Below are positions 25,701 through 33,954 of a DNA stretch of 38,252 bases, piece after piece. Source of the DNA: Methanobacteriota archaeon (GTDB lineage: Archaea > Thermoplasmatota > Poseidoniia > Poseidoniales > Poseidoniaceae). The position numbers and the translations under genes are program-made. A model generated the notes under the pieces. The model made no database searches, had not been told where the DNA came from, and saw only the letters and a list, made by a program, of their open reading frames with translations. The stretch covers positions 1 through 38,252 of the forward strand of contig PAMN02000027.1 of assembly GCA_002707335.2 (NCBI GenBank). The letters are read 5' to 3'. The number at the start of each line of letters is the position of its first letter. Position 1 is the first letter of the stretch.

Positions 25701-28700
25701 GCAACTCCTCGTACACCATCATTCTGTCCGTTGTGCCCATCGTCATTCGAACGGAATTCGAAGTTGATATCTACAACTGAACCTGCTAGGCTTAGACATT
25801 CATCAGTCCAGAAAGCAGAGTCTGGAGCGGTAGTATTGACAATGTACAAGTGAGTTAGATCAATACTTCTACTCTGTACGAGTCCATCTGAATTGAAGAA
25901 TACATTGTAGTTTCCTGAACCACCGTTTACGTTAGTAGGGTCGCCAATATATTCTATTTCAGTTGTATCGAGCGTAGTCTCGTTGACTGGGTCAATGAAA
26001 CCATTTTCATCCTCATCAACTATACAGAAACCATCTTCGTTGTAGTCAATCCATTGTCCGTAAATGACACCTTCATAATCGGTTCCATTATTGTTCCAAT
26101 CGGCTGTTATAGCAGCGTAATCATTAACAGAAGAGGTTGCACCTGACTGAGAAATTTCGAACCATGTCTCTGCGAAATACTCGAAGTTTAGAGCAACATA
26201 GTCGCCAGACATGCTTGTTAAGTCAATATCTGGAATTGTGAGTGTTTCGTTCTCCCAAACATCTCCAAAGCTGTTTGCTGTATCACAAGGATGTCCGAAC
26301 CAGTATGCGTAAGATCCGAATAAGGACTCTGCACAACTTGAATCATCTAAGATTCCACCGTTAGCGTTTCCGTCATCGACATATCGGAATCCAGAGGACC
26401 CACCTTCAAATGCTTCCCCACAAATCACTAGTGGCGTTCCACAGAAAACATCTGCTGGAATTGCGCTGTAAACTGTTGCTTCTATGTCAAATGTGACATT
26501 CGTGTTTCCAAGATGTTCAACTTTGACTTCGACAGGGAAATTACCCTCAGCGTAAAGGCTACCTGATTTGAATGATTCAATACCTACAACTGCAGGGTCA
26601 AAGATGTTGAATGCAGCGATATATCCAACAATATCGTCATTTGCAGGTTGCTCGTCTTGTCCATAATTCAAAACTGCGGAAATTCTGTATGTAGTACCAT
26701 TTTCGAAGTTAGCGGTGATTGAAGTTGTATAATCCTCGTTTGGTGCTAAGTTGTTCATGTTGATGTTAGATTGTTGGTTTTGTACATTTGATGTGAAACC
26801 AGTGGTCTGTTTCCAAATAGTTACGTTATCTATAGCGAAACCATCTCTTCCAGTCCATAACGTTTCATTAGCACCAACTGAGCCATCCCATCCAGATTTG
26901 AATCTGAAACGGATATCTACAATGTCTCCGGTAAAACTTGACAATTCAAATGCGCCAAGGTCTTCCTCAGTAAAGTTTGACCAACCGTAATATGTTCCAG
27001 GAATTGCACCACCATATCTGTAGATTGCTTCAGAGAATCCTGTATTTGCTTGTGATTCTCTACGGCCGTTGTCGTAACCTCCCCAATAACTGGTTTGTGA
27101 AGGACATTGTCCGTCGAAATATGCTTCGTTAGGACAGGATAGAGTAGTCCAACCATCATCTTCAGTGAAGATTTCGATGATTGCTGCATCATCCCAAATT
27201 TCTGCTAGAACTATACCATTTGCATCGCTTGTGTAAAGATCGGATATGCCGAGATGCCTGAACATTTCAATGCTCATCCATGCTCTGTCTGCGCCTGTCA
27301 AATCGACATCGTTCAGAACCAATCCTTCATCCCAATTTGGTTCATATCCAGACCATGTGTCTCCACTAGAGTTAGTTTTCATTACTCCAGACCACATAAA
27401 GTCTGTTGGGTTGTTACCATTCGCTGAGAAATTTGCATCGTTGTTTCCACCGTTAGTCTGACCCATACTGCTGTTTGCAGCTATCTCTTCATGCCAGTGA
27501 GATGGACCGTAGTAAGATTCTGTAGTCCAAGTACATCCTGAACCACATCCTGACCTGTCCTCTGGATTATCCCAATCCATAGCGTAAACAGTGGTATTGC
27601 TGGATAATGATTCATCAACTTCCTTGATTTCAACATCTAGAGTCGCTTGACCATTTAGAATGTCCATACCTGTGTTTGTTACTGTAACCTTGACTTCCCT
27701 TGATCCTTCTCCTAATGCGCCAATGTATGCATCTGTTGGAGATATTTCAATACTTGAAACAGCCAAATCCTTATTGTCCATTTCAATGACTACAATTCGG
27801 TCATATGCTCCATCCCAGCCAAAGTTATCGTCCCATGTGAATGAATCGTAAGAACCGTGACCGACAATCAAATCAGGAGCACTGTTAGCGCCACCGATTA
27901 CTTGCCCTACTGCAACAGTTGTTGGTCTCATAGCGCCAAAGTACTCCAGTGGATTCATGTGGCCACCATTTCCGTTAGAAAGAGTAACTTGAACACTTGT
28001 TGGAAGATTCAAGAAGTAATTGCTTGTTGTATCTCCTGTTGACGAGGTAGAGTTGGACTGCTTGAATTTAGCAGCGTGTACGAAATCAACCTCTCCATCA
28101 CCGTTTAATTCAGTTACAGTTACTTCCCAAGAGATGTATGGTCCAAAGTATACAGTTTTTGTATTTGCATAAGTGTGAGTTGTTGGATTCAATGTCGCAT
28201 ATGATACGTTTTCTGTATTTGCGTCATTCATTGCAACAACATCGATGAGACCGTCATTATCGAGATCTCCAATGTCAAACCCACCAAATTCGGGTCCTAG
28301 GGCATGAACGTGAACGCCATTTCCTCCCTGTTGTGTCCATTGAAGAACTGCTGGGAATGTGTTAGTTAAACAGTCGAATTCCACTACAGTAACGTTGTCT
28401 GACTTTCCAGGGTTTGTTGCTGCACCGGTAAGGTAGTCAACACCTTGGGAGCGAACTAGCCACATGTCTACATCGTCACATGAACCGCCGCTTAGCGGAT
28501 TTGCTTGGCTGGGTTCTCCCCAATCTCCTAGTTCTAGTTCTGTGTAAGAATTCTGTGTAGAGTCACCGAGTGAAGTGACTTGCCCTTGAGTTGATGAAGT
28601 GATAGGACCTCTGTAAGTGACAACTCTTTGTTGTTTTAGGTCTGCAAGCAATTCAAGAGTGACGATGTCATCATTTCCATCTCCATCCAAATCTGCAACT

Positions 28701-29221
28701 GCTAGATCCCACATCCAAACTACATCGTACTGCTCACCGATGGAGAAAGTGTCGACGTCACAGCCGTCGTTTTCTAGAATTGTTACGTTACCCAATTTGT
28801 TGACAACAACAGCGCCAGTTGAGTCTTGGCGCAGTGGAATGTTTCTAGCGTAGATAACGATGTCAATTGCGTTATCTCCGGTAAATTCACCGACTTCTAC
28901 TTGTTGAGTGTTAGAGTGATCTTCGTAATTTGCATCTGAACTTGGATTACCTGAAGTCCAAACATCTGATCTCTTTTGGAACTGTCCATTTTCGTTCCAC
29001 AGAATCGATATTTTTGTACTCCTGTCGTTAGCGGTGACGATGTCTAAGTCGCCATCACAATCGAAGTCACCAAGGGCGACATCGACAGGGTCTGTTTCAG
29101 TTGTGTATGACCTCGATGTTGAAGCCGATACTAGGTTAGCAGCAGTTGTTGAAAGCAACATTACCAGGACGAGAAGTAGTGCGTTTCCGCGTCCATCTTT
29201 GTTCAAAGTCTTCCATTGCAT
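22718..29221 (-). CDS. Giant cell-surface protein with FG-GAP/VCBS-type repeats, GATase-like domain and C-terminal membrane anchor
   Basis: About 2,167 aa, single-pass. A signal peptide (ending LVSAS) precedes FG-GAP/VCBS-like units in the first 400 residues, with calcium-type loops such as GDFDCDGDLDIVTAND, DLDGDGNDDIVTLE and DLDNDGLIDVVAMND. Next are CARDB-like beta domains, two modules ending GRDGFAIDNVTI and RGVAFDNISL (MAM or immune-inhibitor-A-like), and a class I glutamine-amidotransferase-like domain at about 1375-1640 (VAILSGDSTRVSAI, GGTVQVHLSG). Ig-like domains follow, then a DSDGDGIPD loop, a helix at about 2080-2106, and a short cytoplasmic tail with EQYVQQLIAQGYPEETARAY. ATG 29221 is preferred over GTG 29230. 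It is probably an abundant adhesin or S-layer-associated protein. Confidence 0.85.
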   Translation of the reverse strand: MQWKTLNKDGRGNALLLVLVMLLSTTAANLVSASTSRSYTTETDPVDVALGDFDCDGDLDIVTANDRSTKISILWNENGQFQKRSDVWTSGNPSSDANYEDHSNTQQVEVGEFTGDNAIDIVIYARNIPLRQDSTGAVVVNKLGNVTILENDGCDVDTFSIGEQYDVVWMWDLAVADLDGDGNDDIVTLELLADLKQQRVVTYRGPITSSTQGQVTSLGDSTQNSYTELELGDWGEPSQANPLSGGSCDDVDMWLVRSQGVDYLTGAATNPGKSDNVTVVEFDCLTNTFPAVLQWTQQGGNGVHVHALGPEFGGFDIGDLDNDGLIDVVAMNDANTENVSYATLNPTTHTYANTKTVYFGPYISWEVTVTELNGDGEVDFVHAAKFKQSNSTSSTGDTTSNYFLNLPTSVQVTLSNGNGGHMNPLEYFGAMRPTTVAVGQVIGGANSAPDLIVGHGSYDSFTWDDNFGWDGAYDRIVVIEMDNKDLAVSSIEISPTDAYIGALGEGSREVKVTVTNTGMDILNGQATLDVEIKEVDESLSSNTTVYAMDWDNPEDRSGCGSGCTWTTESYYGPSHWHEEIAANSSMGQTNGGNNDANFSANGNNPTDFMWSGVMKTNSSGDTWSGYEPNWDEGLVLNDVDLTGADRAWMSIEMFRHLGISDLYTSDANGIVLAEIWDDAAIIEIFTEDDGWTTLSCPNEAYFDGQCPSQTSYWGGYDNGRRESQANTGFSEAIYRYGGAIPGTYYGWSNFTEEDLGAFELSSFTGDIVDIRFRFKSGWDGSVGANETLWTGRDGFAIDNVTIWKQTTGFTSNVQNQQSNINMNNLAPNEDYTTSITANFENGTTYRISAVLNYGQDEQPANDDIVGYIAAFNIFDPAVVGIESFKSGSLYAEGNFPVEVKVEHLGNTNVTFDIEATVYSAIPADVFCGTPLVICGEAFEGGSSGFRYVDDGNANGGILDDSSCAESLFGSYAYWFGHPCDTANSFGDVWENETLTIPDIDLTSMSGDYVALNFEYFAETWFEISQSGATSSVNDYAAITADWNNNGTDYEGVIYGQWIDYNEDGFCIVDEDENGFIDPVNETTLDTTEIEYIGDPTNVNGGSGNYNVFFNSDGLVQSRSIDLTHLYIVNTTAPDSAFWTDECLSLAGSVVDINFEFRSNDDGHNGQNDGVRGVAFDNISLQEFTFSQDAVYTTTVQDLDAEENRTIPVANHEFYSGVYKIEIESIFDNTTAGTSWFGAEEVSVANNLAQVIFSVESVDITLGKPDQISCLSDVVMDCMLPIDSSLTHDWELSATNGVLQGDYVFHMTVVDMADGTEVHTTTAGPSKTLAPNEKTGLSFTPWNGWTDGHMYNISFHATLPDGKTSGNVRYFHAAFADQIDVAILSGDSTRVSAIKEDIQILGMTYTQYDINDWDEYLDLGWISHYDKVIMPWQDPNTAKPVDEGGRGYYEVIGKSSNQLVLKNFMSSGGTVQVHLSGDTDYYEYSSSTGESLLPFDMDIKPKADANNRITYSNMEVADPYHPILDGVDVAAFQGFDQFGTVTEAIINTKSASATSVPRACGGYSESGGSFQRILQSEVDQQDTVLGVCSYLDGGMIVTTIDVASVSERANSTTFPLLGNMLGYHVSPYPDGFTQNGTQLTINGDTPSIDPSTGGYAYTYMKSNAEITFGYTSTSTSALETDWVLDGPTDWNGASMASGTSHTDLMSPTTTFCKVDLSSATNCQQGATWNVKLYLHDNEGHSRVLSATVMTDDTKADADPPTASVEIEMRDSYAERIESQGVKTASGVDWPQNRIHLDETGSLTVYFDASESNDPDAVTGNGIETYEWTVLFDKEYDDTSIPPAHSFIMPSSSDGKWAYTFSNVTVDPSGQTESLIRIELVVIDKADKLSERYKMYFSVVPEGFGDEEPTVQIDVNLNGSTYSNDTITLSGNILDGAEQGDVYVEAALDRDSFDASAVSKFTLNKSGEWRKSLPLGNGDSFELTLTLTDLYNNTTYDKEIYLKIYEGEDKRWPIVYWIEIRLDACQGDLPSNEVLVAEQDAYWIWNADTKECEWSGEYTDSDGDGIPDKAPVDNSAESGGDDNLILYLGGGGALLLIVVLTLFFVLKGGDEDEMMQGDTGWAGGADAYGAVAQMDPMEQYVQQLIAQGYPEETARAYAQQYAAHFQGQQ

Positions 29222-29254
29222 TGTTATCACTCATCTGTGCGACACCAACTACCA

Positions 29255-29262
29255 CTTTAATT
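29255..29262 (-). promoter_or_regulatory. TATA-like element of the giant surface-protein gene
   Basis: On the minus strand AATTAAAG lies about 35-40 bp before ATG 29221. A start near 29234 would give a leader of about 12 nt. Confidence 0.4.
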
Positions 29263-29320
29263 CCTTTGGGAAAGTGAGCGCTTAACAAAAAACTAAATGC
29301 CTCGCAGTGCATTGATTTAA

Positions 29321-29338
29321 GAAAAAATGAAGAAAAAT
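29321..29338 (-). terminator. T-rich terminator after the 214-aa gene
   Basis: On the minus strand, directly past the stop at 29347, the sequence runs TTTTTCTTCATTTTTTC. This is an archaeal-type terminator ahead of the giant-gene promoter. Confidence 0.5.
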
Positions 29339-29346
29339 TACAATTT

Positions 29347-29991
29347 CTACTTACTCGATAGCCAAGCCGGCGACGGACCCCATGCAATTTCCTCGCCACC
29401 GTGAATCTTTACTAGCTTTCCTTGTTTGAATAAAGATTCAAGATAAACCTCCAATTCAATTCCTTCTCTATCACCCAGGTAATCACTTGCAGCAAGTGCT
29501 ATCTCTTCAGTAACCAAGGCCGTCAAACCATGTTTTCTAACAGCGAGTCTGAGTAATTCCTTTAGCCATGCCTCAGCCATTGGATCAACTGAAGATATTC
29601 CCTGAGCAGGCATTGGTTCTTCAACCATTTCTAATTCTTCACGGAGACGTTCTGAACCAACCTTCTGAGGAGGTAAAATTCCAGTATCCGCTAACTTTGC
29701 CTGTAGATCTAATTCGCCGATTGGACGTCTTACTACAGGAATTCGGGAAGGGTCTGGCGCTGGACCCATATCTTTTGGAGGACTATTTTCTGCCGGTTCT
29801 TCGCCATTATCGAAATCATAACTTGAGAGATTAGTGCTATCAACAGCCAACGGCATCATCCAACCTACGTCTTCCATGCCTATTTCTTTGATTAGGGATT
29901 TTACCCATTGGTATTCACCCTCCAACAGAACATCAACATCATCGTCATCGCTTCGGAAGCGAAAACGAACATATCCTGACATATTCTGCAT
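29347..29991 (-). CDS. Protein of unknown function, possible C-terminal winged helix
   Basis: 214 aa; I do not recognise the family. The N terminus (about 1-50) looks like a small beta/alpha unit (MSGYVRFRFRSDDDDVDVLL, then YQWVKSLIKEIG). A Pro/Glu-rich disordered linker follows at about 60-130. The C-terminal 75 residues (EAWLKELLRLAVRKHGLTAL, then a later LESLFKQGKLVKIHGGEEIAW) have the helix-helix-strand rhythm of a winged-helix domain, which is a weak inference. It lies 38 bp after the aconitase stop on the same strand and before a T-rich terminator, so it is probably co-transcribed with acn. ATG 29982 is an alternative start. Confidence 0.65.
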   Translation of the reverse strand: MQNMSGYVRFRFRSDDDDVDVLLEGEYQWVKSLIKEIGMEDVGWMMPLAVDSTNLSSYDFDNGEEPAENSPPKDMGPAPDPSRIPVVRRPIGELDLQAKLADTGILPPQKVGSERLREELEMVEEPMPAQGISSVDPMAEAWLKELLRLAVRKHGLTALVTEEIALAASDYLGDREGIELEVYLESLFKQGKLVKIHGGEEIAWGPSPAWLSSK

Positions 29992-30029
29992 GATACCATG
30001 CTGTTAGTTCAAGGGATATAATCCATCGG

Positions 30030-32684
30030 TTAATTTGCTAAGTTCCTCAAGACTGTGTGAAGGATTCCACCGTTTCTGTAATATTCTACTTCGACTGGTG
30101 TATCAAGTCTAACTGACGCTGTGAATTTAATCTTTGAGCCGTCTGATTTCGTTGCAGTTACCTCGATGTCCTGTAATGGCTGAACATCGTCAGTCACAGG
30201 TATTTCGAATGATTCAGTACCGTCAATACCTAACATGTCTGCACTTTCTCCTTCTTTGAAAGTTAAAGGGAGTACGCCCATTCCAACCAAATTAGATCTG
30301 TGAATCCTCTCAAAGGAGGTAGCAATTACGGCCTTAACTCCAAGTAAATAGGTCCCTTTTGCAGCCCAATCTCTGCTACTTCCTGTACCATATTGAGAAC
30401 CCGCCAAAACAATCATCGGACTACTGCTTGCCATTGCAGCGTTATAGACGAAAGTAACCTCTCCATTTTCATGATTGAGCGCATAACCACCTTCAGTTCC
30501 TGGTGCTAGCTGATTACGAACTCTCACGTTAGCAAAAGTACCCCTCATCATGATTTCGTGATTTCCTCTTCGACTTCCAAAAGAGTTGAAGTCGCCTTGA
30601 CTCACTCCTCTATCAGTTAGCCAAATACCAGCTGGGCCATCTGCTGGGAAAGCCCCGGCTGGAGAGATATGGTCAGTAGTAATAGAATCTCCAAGTTTCA
30701 ATAATACCTTGGCACTCTGTATCGATGAAATCGGTTCTGGAGTTTTTGACAATCCTTGGAAGAAGGATGGCAGCCTAATGTAAGTTGATTGTTCATCCCA
30801 CGGGTAAAGGGGGGATGCCTCGCTTGGAATTGAATCCCATCTCGGTTCTTGCATGACTGTTGAGTATCTTTCTCTGAACATTTCTGGAGTGATTTTAGCC
30901 ACTGCCTCGTTGAGTTGCTCAGCGCTAGGCCAAACATCGCTAAGCATTACTGGAGTGCCATCTTCTGAATGCCCTAATGGTTCAGTTGTTATATCGACAT
31001 CAAGGCTACCTGCAATCGCATAAGCAACTACCAATGGTGGGCTTGCAAGATAGGATGCCTTTACCTTTTGATGTACTCTACCTTCGAAATTTCGGTTGCC
31101 TGAGATTACTGAGCCTACGATTAGGTTTGCATCATCGATAGCAGCTTCAATGTCCTCTGGTATAGGTCCAGAATTACCGATACACGTAGTACAACCATAT
31201 CCTACATTGTTGAATCCTAATTCTGACAAATCCTTGTCAAGCCCATTGGCTTCGTAATATTCTGTAACTACTCTTGAACCAGGAGCCAATGAGGTTTTGA
31301 CCCACGGCTTAACGGTCAAACCTCTCTTCAGAGCATTTCTAGCAAGAAGACCTGCAGCAAGCATTACACCCGGATTCGAAGTGTTAGTGCAGGATGTAAT
31401 TGCAGCAATAACAACGTCGCCATGATTTAGGTCATAGTCACCTCCAACCATAGAAGAGTTCGATAAATCAGCCTCCGATAATCCATGCCCTTGATGACCT
31501 AATTCGTGAGTTAGTGATTCTCTGAAATGAGACGCCATATTTGACAGGTCGACCCTATCTTGCGGGCGCTTTGGACCTGCTAAAGCAGGCTGTACAGTTG
31601 AAAGGTCAAGTTCTAAAACAGCAGTATAACTCTTCTCTTCGTCTCCTTTGTCATACCACAAACCTTGGGCTTTACAGTATTCTTCTACAGCAACAACTTG
31701 GTCTTCTTCTCTACCTGACAATCGCATGTATGCGAGAGTGTTTTCATCTACGGGGAAGAAACCGCATGTTGCACCATATTCTGGCGCCATGTTTGCGATT
31801 GTCGCACGATCTGGCAAAGATAATTCTACCATTCCTGCACCAAAAAATTCTACAAATTTTCCAACTACTCCGTGCTCTCTGAGTAATTCAACTATCCTCA
31901 GAGTCATGTCTGTAGCAGTAACGCCAGGATTCAGTGAACCGTTTAATCTGAAACCAACAACGTCTGGCGCAAGCATGTAGATTGGTTGACCTAGCATTAC
32001 TGCTTCGGCCTCTATTCCTCCCACTCCCCAACCAAGGACACCTAATCCATTAATCATGGTTGTATGTGAATCTGTGCCGACCAAGGAATCTGGAAGCCAA
32101 ACACCATTTTCTTGCCTTGCCACAGTAGCAATCCATTCAAGATTTACTTGATGAACAATACCTCTTGATGGAGGAACTGCTCTAAAATTCTGAAGAGATT
32201 GCTGACCCCATTTAAGGAAGGTATAACGTTCCATATTTCTATGATATTCAATATCTAAATTCATTTCAAGCGCCTCAGGATTTGCACCTGAGATATCAAC
32301 TTGAACCGAGTGATCGATGACCAGGTCGACTGGAACTTGTGGATTGACCTTTTCAGGGTCTCCGCCCATCTCAACCATTGCGTCTCTCAATGCTGCTAAG
32401 TCTACTACTGCTGGAACTCCTGTGAAATCCTGTAGGATAACTCTAGATGGTCTAAACGGAATTTCTCCCCTTTCACCATCTGCTTTCCAGCCAGCTATGT
32501 TGCGGACATCTTTTTCTGTAATCAGAAAGCCATCACAATTCCTTAGAGCCCCTTCTAGAAGCACTCTGATTGAGTATGGCAAGGATTTCGTGTCTATGCC
32601 CGCCTCATCTAACGAGTCAAGAGCATGGTAAACTCCACCAAGTGGAAATTTCCGTTCAGACGAAAACGGATTGGCCCCGCTCAT
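30030..32684 (-). CDS. acnA: Aconitate hydratase (AcnA/IRP1 type)
   Basis: 884 aa, full length for the AcnA group. It interconverts citrate and isocitrate through a [4Fe-4S] cluster whose Cys ligands are visible: one in SCTNTSNPGVM (about 431) and two in GCTTCIGNSGP (about 497 and 500). Other signatures: LLEGALRNCDG, QDFTGVPAVVDLAALRD, LVIDHSVQVD, VGTDSHTTMINGLGVLGWG and the swivel-domain NLVGMGVLPL. With the 2-oxoacid oxidoreductase at 33955-36785 it covers the citrate-to-succinyl-CoA side of the TCA cycle, apart from isocitrate dehydrogenase, which is not in the window. Codon use suggests strong expression. Confidence 0.97.
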   Translation of the reverse strand: MSGANPFSSERKFPLGGVYHALDSLDEAGIDTKSLPYSIRVLLEGALRNCDGFLITEKDVRNIAGWKADGERGEIPFRPSRVILQDFTGVPAVVDLAALRDAMVEMGGDPEKVNPQVPVDLVIDHSVQVDISGANPEALEMNLDIEYHRNMERYTFLKWGQQSLQNFRAVPPSRGIVHQVNLEWIATVARQENGVWLPDSLVGTDSHTTMINGLGVLGWGVGGIEAEAVMLGQPIYMLAPDVVGFRLNGSLNPGVTATDMTLRIVELLREHGVVGKFVEFFGAGMVELSLPDRATIANMAPEYGATCGFFPVDENTLAYMRLSGREEDQVVAVEEYCKAQGLWYDKGDEEKSYTAVLELDLSTVQPALAGPKRPQDRVDLSNMASHFRESLTHELGHQGHGLSEADLSNSSMVGGDYDLNHGDVVIAAITSCTNTSNPGVMLAAGLLARNALKRGLTVKPWVKTSLAPGSRVVTEYYEANGLDKDLSELGFNNVGYGCTTCIGNSGPIPEDIEAAIDDANLIVGSVISGNRNFEGRVHQKVKASYLASPPLVVAYAIAGSLDVDITTEPLGHSEDGTPVMLSDVWPSAEQLNEAVAKITPEMFRERYSTVMQEPRWDSIPSEASPLYPWDEQSTYIRLPSFFQGLSKTPEPISSIQSAKVLLKLGDSITTDHISPAGAFPADGPAGIWLTDRGVSQGDFNSFGSRRGNHEIMMRGTFANVRVRNQLAPGTEGGYALNHENGEVTFVYNAAMASSSPMIVLAGSQYGTGSSRDWAAKGTYLLGVKAVIATSFERIHRSNLVGMGVLPLTFKEGESADMLGIDGTESFEIPVTDDVQPLQDIEVTATKSDGSKIKFTASVRLDTPVEVEYYRNGGILHTVLRNLAN

Positions 32685-32735
32685 GTTCTAACGCGGATGG
32701 AACAATCATATGAAAGTGCCTTTTTAGTTTTCAAT

Positions 32736-33809
32736 TCACCAGAATTGATACCAAGGTTCATCAGAATCTATCACTCCATCATCTGTAATAATTATTGACC
32801 TGATTGTAACATCATTATTTGGCTTATCACTACCTGAGGTCTGAACCTTAGAAATTGCATCTATGAATTCTAATCCGTCAGTAACTGTACCATATACAGT
32901 ATGACAAGATTGTGATGAACAATCTTTGCCGCTGGTCCAGTCTAAGTAAGATGGCGGATCACCACTTGGAACAATGTAAAATTGGCTTCCATCTGTGTTC
33001 AAACCAGAGTGCGCTGCGGCCAATGAACCTTCCTTATGTTTCAATCCATTTGTATGTTCACCTGGAAGTGACCATTGGCTTAAAGGACAGTTATCAGCAT
33101 TGTAATCTTCACCATTGCTATTCGTGGTTTTCCCATTGCAATAACCATACCATTTTGCTGTATAACCACCTTGGCCATTGTTGAATTCAAAATCTCCTGA
33201 CTGAATCATAAAGTTACTAATAACCCTGTGGAAAATAACATCATTATACCTCCCAGATTCCGAGAGTAGGATGAAATTTTCAACATGTAGAGGCGCTTCT
33301 GCCCGATGAAGCGCAATTGTGATATTTTCATCGTGATAAACTCCAGCATTGTCTGTCCATGTGATTCTCATTATGGCTTCACCGTCTTCAAACTCTTCAT
33401 TGCTTCCAATATACTGTACAGTTCCCAGTATCAGGAGTAATGCTGCAGTCACGGCGAACAAACCTGCTGGAGTAGGAGTTCCGTTGTTAATCAACCTAGG
33501 AATAACTGTCTCTGATATTCTTTTGTCTTGCATTTCATTTCTAATTTGATTGTAAAGAGAATTTGCTTGCTTATCCCTAGGGTTCTTGGTCACTGCATCT
33601 CGTAATAACTTGGCTGCTTTGCGGTACTCGCTACCAGAACCTGACTTTCCTGCTTGGATAAAAATTGCTTTCCCAGCAAGACGGAGAGTTGTAACTTCTG
33701 TTCCATTAGGGTCAGCCTTGCGCAATAATTCGAGTGCGCCCTCGGTTTTTCCTTTATCTAACATCTTTTCTGCATCCTTCCAAGATGCAGCCATATCGGC
33801 ATCGGCCAT
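32736..33809 (-). CDS. Membrane-anchored TPR-cyclophilin peptidyl-prolyl isomerase
   Basis: 357 aa in three parts. Residues 1-90 are cytoplasmic TPR-like helices (WKDAEKMLDKGKTEGALELL, YRKAAKLLRDAVTKNPRDKQ). A single membrane helix sits at about 113-135 (AGLFAVTAALLLILGTVQYIG). Residues about 150-345 form a cyclophilin domain facing outward, with FHRVISNFMIQSGDF, GSQFYI and HTVYGTVTDGLEF. A Cys-containing insertion (YCNGKTTNSNGEDYNADNC) interrupts the usual GGPGY-to-LSMA region, and another CysCys pair occurs near CSSQSCH. It may help fold secreted proteins, while the TPR part binds a cytoplasmic partner. The gene is divergent from korA. Confidence 0.88.
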   Translation of the reverse strand: MADADMAASWKDAEKMLDKGKTEGALELLRKADPNGTEVTTLRLAGKAIFIQAGKSGSGSEYRKAAKLLRDAVTKNPRDKQANSLYNQIRNEMQDKRISETVIPRLINNGTPTPAGLFAVTAALLLILGTVQYIGSNEEFEDGEAIMRITWTDNAGVYHDENITIALHRAEAPLHVENFILLSESGRYNDVIFHRVISNFMIQSGDFEFNNGQGGYTAKWYGYCNGKTTNSNGEDYNADNCPLSQWSLPGEHTNGLKHKEGSLAAAHSGLNTDGSQFYIVPSGDPPSYLDWTSGKDCSSQSCHTVYGTVTDGLEFIDAISKVQTSGSDKPNNDVTIRSIIITDDGVIDSDEPWYQFW

Positions 33810-33891
33810 GGTGTATCGAAATAGACTGTGTTTTTCACACCTACCCTCACATCTGATTCTATACCTATCGTCAACACATTCAAAGGCTATC

Positions 33892-33918
33892 CTCTATCGC
33901 AGATAGGCTGCGGTAGAG
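33892..33918 (+). other. Stem-loop in the korA leader / divergent promoter region
   Basis: CTCTATCGCA (33892-33901) pairs with TGCGGTAGAG (33909-33918), 10 bp with one G-U, around the loop GATAGGC. An outer pair CGTCAAC (33869-33875) and GTTGACG (33921-33927) encloses it. It lies 37-63 bp before the korA ATG and could be a structured leader or a symmetric operator. Confidence 0.45.
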
Positions 33919-33954
33919 TCGTTGACGGCCAACTTACCTAGGAGAAAAAAACTC

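Noticed and set aside
33922..33954. Longer N terminus for korA
   Set aside because: It would include the AGGAG ribosome binding site and adds 11 residues not typical of the gamma domain.
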